From: LH-M37 sp032251315
Lineage (GTDB): Bacteria > Pseudomonadota > Gammaproteobacteria > SZUA-229
Assembly (NCBI GenBank): GCA_032251315.1
Contig: JAVVEE010000074.1
Coordinates: forward strand, 1 to 11,904
Direction of reading: 5' to 3'
Length of the DNA: 11,904 nucleotides
In this document: piece after piece, positions 6,793 through 11,904 of the stretch
Layout of the letters: each line of letters begins with the position of its first letter
Position numbering within the stretch: position 1 is the first letter of the stretch
Notes under the pieces: model-generated
What the model saw: the letters and a program-made list of their open reading frames with translations, nothing else
The model's database searches: none
What the model was told of the DNA's origin: nothing
Program-made: the position numbers and the translations under genes

Positions 6793-7308
6793 TTAATGAA
6801 GGACTGAGATGCGTTTCAGGTGAAACTGGATCGATGCGCTCTTGAGGGTTTTTCCCGAAGCATTCCTCAGTTCGGCCCTGAGAGTATGGCTGCCGCGAGC
6901 AATATTGCTGAGCTGGGTGCTCGACGAGGTTAATTTCGAACTTTGCTCCTCATCATCAAGATACAGACGGATGTAATCGCCTGAACCTACTTTCAGTGGC
7001 GGGTCGATCGACAGATTTACCGTGATATTGCCGGCATTATTTCTAATAACGGCGTTGTGGTCAGGGCTGACAATGCTGAATGAGTGATAATTTCCGGTCG
7101 GCTTTTCCTTCTTTTCCTCAGCCGGTGCGCTGGCTTCCGGCTTGGGCATAGAAACGGTATTGTCGGTCGGCGTTGGTATCAGCTCGCTGTTGGGCAATTC
7201 CTGATCTGAATAGATGACGTTGCCGTCTTCATCGACACTGCGATAAATTTCCGCCTGTATGGGCAGGGCGATGAGCAGCAGAAAACTAAGTGGGAGCAGA
7301 TATTTCAT
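6793..7308 (-). CDS. Secreted DUF4124-type protein between glnA and ntrB
   Basis: This is a 171-residue protein of unknown function. Residues 1-19 (MKYLLPLSF...IQA) form a classical signal peptide with likely cleavage after AxA-like IQA, so the mature protein is probably periplasmic. Next comes a DUF4124-like segment, EIYRSVDEDGNVIYSDQ (about 20-36), as found in many gammaproteobacterial envelope proteins. A charged Pro/Glu/Lys linker (about 50-72) follows, then a beta-rich C-terminal half with ITVNLSIDPPL and GSHTLRAELRNASG, reminiscent of an Ig-like fold. The frame is open upstream to 7374, but that part runs through the glnA terminator. ATG 7308 (AGGGG just before it, tightly spaced) or ATG 7320 are the realistic starts. 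A DUF4124 gene in this position is also known between glnA and ntrBC in Pseudomonas. No role in nitrogen control has been shown to my knowledge. Confidence 0.85.
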   Translation of the reverse strand: MKYLLPLSFLLLIALPIQAEIYRSVDEDGNVIYSDQELPNSELIPTPTDNTVSMPKPEASAPAEEKKEKPTGNYHSFSIVSPDHNAVIRNNAGNITVNLSIDPPLKVGSGDYIRLYLDDEEQSSKLTSSSTQLSNIARGSHTLRAELRNASGKTLKSASIQFHLKRISVLH

Positions 7309-7344
7309 AGCCCCTAGCATAGCTGGAATTTTTTTTGCCTGCAC

Positions 7345-7377
7345 AAAAAAATGCCCCGACAGAAGCCGGGGCATTTT
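7345..7377 (-). terminator. Intrinsic terminator of glnA
   Basis: On the minus strand an 11-bp perfect stem, AAAATGCCCCG pairing with CGGGGCATTTT (7348-7358 with 7367-7377), has an 8-base loop and runs into seven T residues. It starts 25 bases after the glnA stop. It separates glnA from the DUF4124 and ntrBC genes, although partial read-through is possible. Confidence 0.9.
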
Positions 7378-7401
7378 CAGATACTGCTTAGCAGCTTGAG
7401 T

Positions 7402-8811
7402 TTAAACGCTGTAGTACATATCAAATTCACAAGGGTGAACCGCAGTACGGTAACGCAATACTTCTGCCGCTTTCAGCTTGATGAAGGCGTCAATGCTGTC
7501 ATCGTCGAATACACCGCCGGCAGTCAAAAATTCACGATCCTTATCCAGCTCGGTCAGGGCTTCCGCCAGCGAGAAAGCCACCTGTGGGATTTTTGCTTCC
7601 TCTTCCGGAGGCAGGTCGTAAAGGTCTTTGTCGGCAGCTTCACCGGGGTCTATCTTGTTCTGGATACCATCCAGGCCCGCCATCAGGATGGAGGCAAAAC
7701 AGAGATAGGGGTTAGCCGAAGAGTCGGGGAAGCGCACTTCAATACGGCGTCCCTTAGGATTGCTGACGTGGGGAATGCGAATGGAGGCAGAGCGGTTGCG
7801 GGCGGAATAGGCCAGCATCACCGGAGCCTCATAATGCGGCACCAGTCGTTTGTAGCTGTTGGTCGAGGCATTGCAAAAGGCGTTGATGGCCTTGGCGTGT
7901 TTGATAATGCCGCCGATAAAGAACAGCGCATTTTCCGACAGGCCACCGTAGTGGTCACCCGCGAACAGGTTGACCCCGTCTTTGGCCAGGGAGACATGAA
8001 CATGCATACCACTGCCGTTGTCGCCCACCATCGGCTTGGGCATAAAGGTAGCGGTTTTGCCGTAGGCATGCGCCACATTGTGGATGCAATATTTAAAGAT
8101 CTGAACTTCGTCAGCCTTGCGCACCAGGGTGTTGAAAACGGTGCCGATTTCACACTGCCCCGCGGTGCCTACTTCGTGGTGATGAACTTCGGTTTCCACG
8201 CCCATCTCTTCACAGGTCAGGCACATGGTTGAACGCAGATCCTGCAGGGAGTCGATGGGGGGAACCGGGAAGTAGCCGCCCTTAACGCCGGGACGGTGCC
8301 CCATATTGTTGCCGTCGTAATCCTTACCGGTATTCCAGGCCGCTTCTTCGGATTCGATTTTGTAGGAAACCCCGCCCATTTCGTCGGTCCACTGCACACT
8401 GTCGAAAACAAAGTATTCATTTTCGGGTCCGAAATAGGCGGTATCAGCGATTCCGGTGGAGTTAAGATAAGCTTCGGCGCGTTTGGCGATGGAGCGTGGG
8501 TCGCGGCTGTATCCCTGCATGCTGGAGGGTTCGACGATGTCGCAACGCAGGTTCATGGTCACCTCTTCGGTGAACGGATCGAGCACCTGGGAATCGCAGT
8601 CGGGCATCAGAATCATGTCGGATTCATTAATGCCTCTCCAGCCGGCGATCGATGAACCATCGAACATCTTGCCTTCGAGCAGCACTTCTTCATCGATGGT
8701 ATGAGCAGGAACAGAAACATGCTGCTCTTTGCCCTGAGTATCGGTGAAACGGAAATCGACGAATTTCACGTCGTGCTCCTTGATCATATTTAATACGTCA
8801 TTTGCAGACAT
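7402..8811 (-). CDS. glnA: Glutamine synthetase, type I
   Basis: This enzyme makes glutamine from glutamate, ammonia and ATP as a cytosolic dodecamer, the main ammonia-assimilation step. The 469 residues match the usual GlnA length. Signatures visible are FDGSSIAGW (50-58), metal-binding FGPENEYFVFD (127-137), EVHHHEVGTAGQCE (208-221), NGSGMHVHVSL (265-275), and NRSASIRIP (339-347). Y398 in KDLYDLPPEE is the adenylylation site, so the protein is of the GSI-beta type under GlnE control. ATG 8811 follows GAGGAG with a fitting spacer. The 196-base upstream region has no clear -24/-12 element or NtrC palindrome. The best sigma-70 guess is TTGACT (8884-8879) with a poor -10, TATTGC (8862-8857), at 16 bases. 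A strong terminator follows the gene. Confidence 0.98.
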   Translation of the reverse strand: MSANDVLNMIKEHDVKFVDFRFTDTQGKEQHVSVPAHTIDEEVLLEGKMFDGSSIAGWRGINESDMILMPDCDSQVLDPFTEEVTMNLRCDIVEPSSMQGYSRDPRSIAKRAEAYLNSTGIADTAYFGPENEYFVFDSVQWTDEMGGVSYKIESEEAAWNTGKDYDGNNMGHRPGVKGGYFPVPPIDSLQDLRSTMCLTCEEMGVETEVHHHEVGTAGQCEIGTVFNTLVRKADEVQIFKYCIHNVAHAYGKTATFMPKPMVGDNGSGMHVHVSLAKDGVNLFAGDHYGGLSENALFFIGGIIKHAKAINAFCNASTNSYKRLVPHYEAPVMLAYSARNRSASIRIPHVSNPKGRRIEVRFPDSSANPYLCFASILMAGLDGIQNKIDPGEAADKDLYDLPPEEEAKIPQVAFSLAEALTELDKDREFLTAGGVFDDDSIDAFIKLKAAEVLRYRTAVHPCEFDMYYSV

Positions 8812-8976
8812 TGCATTACTCCTCGAAAATAGAATGGCTCACCGCTGATTTGAACGGCAATACGGATAAAAAAGTCTCAGTCAACATGGCTTAATGAGCA
8901 GGTCTGAGCAGCGACATTCTGATGCTGAATGTATTTTGCATGAAACAGACGCACAATGGAAAGAGAACAGCGTCTA

Positions 8977-8999
8977 TTTTAAGCTGATCCGGCTTAAAA
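8977..8999. repeat. AT-rich inverted repeat between the CDF transporter gene and glnA
   Basis: TTTTAAGC (8977-8984) and GCTTAAAA (8992-8999) are perfect inverted copies around a 7-base spacer, starting nine bases after the stop codon of the transporter gene. The T-run lies in the stem and not after it, so this could be a weak terminator or just an AT-rich palindrome. Confidence 0.4.
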
Positions 9000-9007
9000 G
9001 CAGGCAA

Positions 9008-10150
9008 TTAATGGAACCTTAAGTCAGCTTCGCCTACGCTGGCAACCGCCAGGCTGGCCTTACGGAAATTAGCCTGAAATCTTTCCGCATCCTGTAGCGA
9101 ATCCAGAACGGTCAAGGGGATATTCGCCTCGACCGTGATCCGCCCGTCGAGATAATGCAGGGTAATATCATCAATCGCATCCAGTTCAGAATATTGGGAC
9201 CATGCGTGTTTCAGCGCGATAATCAATTCACTGCGTAGCGGCAGATTTCGACAGCGGGCCTCACACTCGTCATTTTCCGGATCGATGTGCACAGTGACAT
9301 CGTTGATGTCCTCAAAAGATTTTATCAGGGATGTTTCGATGGCCTCGGAAATATGGTGTCCCTCGGAGACGCTGAGCTTGGGGTGAACCAGAATGTGCAC
9401 ATCCACCAGCGAAGTGTGACCCATGCGCCGGGTGCGCAGCATGTGCAGCTCAAGCACCTCTTCATTTTCCAGAATCTTTGATTTGATCTGCTCAACCGTC
9501 TCGGGGTCGAGCGCGGTATCAACCAGCTCGCGGGCACTGTGATAGCCCAGGTCGTAGCCGATTTTGGCGATCATTACCGCGACGATAATCGCCGCAATGG
9601 GATCGAGGATAGGCACACCCATCTGAGCACCGGCAATGCCGATCAGCACCACCACCGATGAAATCGAATCGCTACGGTGGTGCCAGGCATTGGCAATCAC
9701 CATTTTAGAATTGATGCGAACCCCGACGCGATGGGTAACGTGGTACATCGCCTCCTTCGACAATATGGAAAACAGCGCGATGCCCAGAGTAAAGAAGTGC
9801 GGAACGGCCTGAACCTCTTTATCAAAAACCCGCAGCGCAGCATCATAGGCGAGGCCAACGGCGACTACGATCAGAAACATGCCTAACGCCACGGTCGCCA
9901 GCGTCTCGAAACGGCCATGGCCGTAAGGGTGGTCTTCATCGGCCTCTTCACCGGCGTGCTTGGCGGCGACCAGCACCATGCCATCGCTGATCAGGTCTGA
10001 CAGCGAATGCAGACCATCAGCAATCAGTGACTGTGACTGGCCGATAACACCGCCGACAAGCTTGACTATGGAAAGAACCAGATTGACTAAAACGCCCCAC
10101 CAGGTGACACGGTTAATTTCTTTGGTGCGTTGTTCGAGGTTCTGTGCCAT
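9008..10150 (-). CDS. Cation diffusion facilitator transporter with extended C-terminus
   Basis: This is an inner-membrane CDF protein (380 residues) that exports divalent metal ions, usually in exchange for protons. Six membrane segments lie in residues about 15-210. The transport site shows HSLSD (H48, D52, after ADGL) in segment 2 and HHRSD in NAWHHRSDS in segment 5, that is HxxxD in both, which usually goes with zinc (cadmium also possible). HPYGHGRFE follows segment 2, as in the family. A cytosolic dimer domain follows (about 215-300, ending DVTVHIDPE), then about 80 further residues with CEARC and a second ferredoxin-like pattern (DDITLHYLDGRITVEANIPL). E. coli YiiP, at about 300 residues, lacks this tail. 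ATG 10150 has only a weak ribosome site; mobA ends 59 bases upstream, so the two may be co-transcribed. The metal is inferred. Confidence 0.9.
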   Translation of the reverse strand: MAQNLEQRTKEINRVTWWGVLVNLVLSIVKLVGGVIGQSQSLIADGLHSLSDLISDGMVLVAAKHAGEEADEDHPYGHGRFETLATVALGMFLIVVAVGLAYDAALRVFDKEVQAVPHFFTLGIALFSILSKEAMYHVTHRVGVRINSKMVIANAWHHRSDSISSVVVLIGIAGAQMGVPILDPIAAIIVAVMIAKIGYDLGYHSARELVDTALDPETVEQIKSKILENEEVLELHMLRTRRMGHTSLVDVHILVHPKLSVSEGHHISEAIETSLIKSFEDINDVTVHIDPENDECEARCRNLPLRSELIIALKHAWSQYSELDAIDDITLHYLDGRITVEANIPLTVLDSLQDAERFQANFRKASLAVASVGEADLRFH

Positions 10151-10209
10151 GAATGAATTTTATGTCCGCAGGGTGATTTCGCAAGCGGGAGTTTAGCAGC
10201 GAACGCGCC

Positions 10210-10773
10210 TCAAAGCCCATCCAGTTCGCGTGCCTCATTGATGTTTTTGAAGGCCGCCGTCCGGTCATCGAAGTTGATGATCGCGGGTGAACAGGCTTTT
10301 ACCCACTGCATCAGCCTGTAATTACCGGCAGCGAGCCGATCCTGTGCCGAGGCCAGCAGCGATTTTCGCATCAACAGAACCAGTTGTAACCGGCCCTGAA
10401 CCTCGGCAATGCTGATGTCGTGCTGCGCCGGACCAGCCTGCAGCCGGGCCACCAGATCATCCGGCAGACAGGGCATGTCACAGGGCACCACCAGCACCTG
10501 CTCATGCCTGCATACAGGCAGCGCCGCGACGATGCCCGAGAGCGGACCGTGCTTTTCGGCGACATCGGGAACCACCATTGGCGAAAACGCCCGGTACCGC
10601 TCGAAGTTGCGGTTAGCGCTGATAACAACATCATCGACCTGATGTTTCAGCGCCGCCATGACATGAGCAATCAGGGGCTGACCGTTAAGCGCCACCAGCC
10701 CCTTATCCGCATGGTGAAAGCGCTTGCCTTCACCACCGGCGAGAATAATACAGCTAACCGAAGGGGGGTTCAT
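10210..10773 (-). CDS. mobA: Molybdenum cofactor guanylyltransferase MobA
   Basis: MobA attaches GMP from GTP to Mo-molybdopterin to give the MGD cofactor of DMSO-reductase-family enzymes such as TtrA. The protein has 187 residues, near the usual 190-200. The nucleotide-binding loop LAGGEGKRF (11-19) is followed by DKGL with K25. HGPLSGI (75-81) and the metal-binding PCDMP (97-101, D99) are present. AFKNINEARELDGL at the end is the typical MobA C-terminus (AFxNINT). Start ATG 10773 gives the standard N-terminus just before CIILAGGEG; a ribosome site is not obvious. The next gene downstream is the CDF transporter. No mobB or moe gene is adjacent in the window. Confidence 0.93.
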   Translation of the reverse strand: MNPPSVSCIILAGGEGKRFHHADKGLVALNGQPLIAHVMAALKHQVDDVVISANRNFERYRAFSPMVVPDVAEKHGPLSGIVAALPVCRHEQVLVVPCDMPCLPDDLVARLQAGPAQHDISIAEVQGRLQLVLLMRKSLLASAQDRLAAGNYRLMQWVKACSPAIINFDDRTAAFKNINEARELDGL

Positions 10774-10830
10774 ATTGATCTGAAATCTCTCTTGTTAAGG
10801 CATAGTTGGCAGTTGACAGTTAAAGATTTT

Positions 10831-10913
10831 AGTCCGCGAAGAACGCAAAGGACGCCAAAAAACCTTTCAATTCATTTATTATGCTTTTGACCTTTTCGCG
10901 TCCTTCGCTGACT
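10831..10913. repeat. Imperfect inverted repeat of the 'CGCGAAG-GACGC' type
   Basis: The arm 10831-10851 (AGTCCGCGAAG then AACGCAAAGG) and the reverse complement of 10891-10913 (AGTCAGCGAAG then GACGCGAAAAGG) agree at 19 of 21 positions with two single-base gaps. The 39-base centre is AT-rich. Similar 'CGCAAAGGACGC' hairpins are common intergenic repeats in proteobacteria. It lies upstream of mobA and ends about 25 bases from the inferred IS110 end. The gap 10774-11225 holds no protein gene that I can support. Confidence 0.6.
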
Positions 10914-10956
10914 ATAGATTTTGACCTTATCCGCGTTCATATATGGACCCACTCCG

Positions 10957-11222
10957 TTTTGCAAGACACCGATCATTGATGTGAGAAAAAATCATTGCTC
11001 TCATATATCCGGCCTGTTTGTGGAAGTTTTTTGCTTCCTGGCCCCGATGGTTATTTGCGCTCATCCTCCTCATCATCTGTCCGGCCTTATTATGGCCAAT
11101 GTACGCAGCAGGTTCTGAATGAGCCGGTCTGACCTGTCTCACCATCCGATCATTTGTCTTTTGCAACTGAAGTAAAGGGTTTATCTTGCTCTGTTTACAC
11201 AGACCATTAGTCTGTCGTTATT
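10957..11222 (-). ncRNA. Candidate bridge RNA / structured right end of the IS110 element
   Basis: About 265 bases between the transposase stop and the presumed element end carry no credible gene. On the minus strand, in order, they contain: a hairpin ACAGAC-TAATG-GTCTGT (11215-11199); CAGGT and ACCTG closing an 18-base loop (about 11135-11108); a GGCC/GGCC pair in the 11090s; and GGAAG-CAAAAAA-CTTCC (11038-11022). Elements of the IS1111 group carry their guide (bridge) RNA in a long right end downstream of the recombinase gene, which this position fits. The RNA limits and the target and donor loops are not resolved by eye. Confidence 0.4.
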
Positions 11223-11225
11223 TAT

Positions 11226-11904
11226 TTAACTCATCGTTGGGCGGTACGTTTCGCCTTTCGCCATGATGACCCAGGCCATTCGAGCCATTTTATTCGCCAC
11301 GGCAACACAGGCTTTGTTATGGCCTCGGCGCTCTACCAGCGCTTGCGCCCAGCGACTAAAATGATCCGTCTTGCTCGCAGAATGCCGCAAAACCGCTCTG
11401 GCGCCATGGATAAACAAGGTTCTCAGATAGACATTTCCGCGTTTGCTAATCCCTAGCAAGATTGGCTTGCCACCCGTCGAATGCTGACCGGGTACTAATC
11501 CTATCCAGGCGGAGAAATGACGCCCGTTAACAAAATCTTTGCCATCTCCTGCCGCCGCGTAAGCGGCACTGGCGATAATCGGCCCAACACCCAATATTTC
11601 ATCTAAGCGCTGGCAGACGTCGTTTCCACGGTTACTGGCTTCTATCTGTTTTTCACTTTGTGTAAAACGTTTATCAAGCAAGCGTAATTCTTCAAATAAC
11701 TCAGAGAATAATTCTCTGCTACGCATCGTTAAGCCATTCTCCGCATCTTCAAGAAGTTCGGGCAGGCTTTTGCGCACTGCAGTCACTCCTTTGTTAATGA
11801 TAATGCCGTATTCGGCCAGTAAGCCTCGAATCTGATTCACCAGCGCTGTACGGGCTTTTTTAATACGTTCACGTTGGCGATAAAGGTTCTGTATATCCTG
11901 TTGT
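11226..11904 (-). CDS. IS110-family transposase (partial, N-terminus beyond window)
   Basis: This is the C-terminal 225 residues of an IS110/IS1111-type DEDD recombinase; the reading frame stays open to the window edge. The visible N-terminal end, QQDIQNLYRQRERIKKARTA then LVNQIRGLLAEYGI, is the usual coiled linker after the RuvC-like domain, so the catalytic DEDD residues are outside the window. The C-terminal transposase domain shows LDEILGVGPIIASA, FSAWIGLVPGQHSTGGK, LLGISKRGNVYLRTL and HGARAVL. The serine-containing QHSTGGK region is where the family's catalytic serine is expected. These motifs resemble IS1111-group proteins. The stop is TAA at 11228-11226. A GTG at 11840 is internal and not a start. 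No frameshift is seen, so the gene may be intact if the missing part is. Confidence 0.93.
   Translation of the reverse strand, partial: QQDIQNLYRQRERIKKARTALVNQIRGLLAEYGIIINKGVTAVRKSLPELLEDAENGLTMRSRELFSELFEELRLLDKRFTQSEKQIEASNRGNDVCQRLDEILGVGPIIASAAYAAAGDGKDFVNGRHFSAWIGLVPGQHSTGGKPILLGISKRGNVYLRTLFIHGARAVLRHSASKTDHFSRWAQALVERRGHNKACVAVANKMARMAWVIMAKGETYRPTMS

Larger units (their letters stand above)
10941..11904 (-). mobile_element. IS110-family (IS1111-like) insertion sequence, partial
   Basis: The element comprises the transposase 3' part and a non-coding right end, and continues beyond the window. The right boundary is placed near 10940 by inference: GGAGTGGGTCCATATATG (minus strand, about 10955-10938) looks like the subterminal repeat of IS1111-type right ends as I remember them, and TTATCCGCGTTCAT just outside looks like chromosomal repeat sequence. 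Without the left end the exact border cannot be set. IS110 elements make no target-site duplication of the usual kind. Confidence 0.6.

Noticed and set aside
7309..7374. N-terminal extension of the DUF4124 protein to 7374
   Set aside because: The extra codons read through the glnA terminator stem and T-run, and they would put a non-signal sequence before a clear signal peptide.
7351..8232. Plus-strand frame of 293 codons opposite glnA
   Set aside because: Runs through the glnA terminator and the glnA coding region; the minus-strand GlnA motifs are unambiguous.
10927..11166. Minus-strand frame of 79 codons downstream of the transposase
   Set aside because: It crosses the presumed IS end and the structured non-coding region; the residues show no known domain.
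1..11904. CRISPR arrays, tRNA or rRNA genes, or a new defence system
   Set aside because: No regularly spaced direct repeats and no cloverleaf or rRNA sequence were seen. Every well-supported gene belongs to a known metabolic, regulatory or IS family, apart from the uncharacterised DUF4124 protein, which is a known family of unknown role.

Overview
All confident genes lie on the minus strand, so the window reads biologically from right (11904) to left (1). The gene order glnA, DUF4124 protein, ntrB, ntrC is typical of gammaproteobacteria. Together with a respiratory tetrathionate reductase operon behind a perfect FNR box, a mobA gene and GC-rich dispersed hairpin repeats, it points to a facultatively anaerobic, environmental (sediment or sulfur-cycling) gammaproteobacterium. 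I cannot place the genus.

Right end (10831-11904): the 3' part of an IS110-family transposase (IS1111-like) enters from the window edge. It is followed by about 285 bases of structured non-coding sequence that fits the right end of such an element and is a candidate bridge-RNA locus. The element seems to end near 10940, against a fragment of a dispersed genomic repeat. Next come mobA (molybdenum cofactor guanylyltransferase) and a cation diffusion facilitator transporter.

Middle (4030-8811): a nitrogen-control block. glnA (glutamine synthetase) has a strong intrinsic terminator. A small secreted DUF4124 protein follows, then a large palindromic repeat, then ntrB and ntrC, which overlap by ATGA. 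Upstream of ntrB are an almost perfect NtrC operator and a plausible sigma-54 -24/-12 element, suggesting autoregulation of ntrBC. The glnA upstream region shows no comparable sigma-54 or NtrC site.

Left end (1-3675): ttrB, ttrC and ttrA, with overlapping reading frames, encode a tetrathionate reductase: a Tat-exported four-cluster ferredoxin subunit, a membrane quinol-oxidising subunit and a molybdopterin catalytic subunit cut by the window edge. The operon has a perfect FNR box but no ttrRS two-component genes beside it in this window. It is about ten percentage points richer in GC than the gln/ntr block in spot counts, and is separated from it by 450 bases of repeat-derived sequence, so it looks like an insertion next to a core nitrogen locus. 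MobA supplies the last step of the bis-MGD cofactor that TtrA needs, although it is not in the same operon.

Most of the window is explained by known families. The best leads are the IS110 non-coding end, the FNR-only looking ttr promoter, the sigma-54/NtrC arrangement upstream of ntrBC and the unassigned palindromic repeats.
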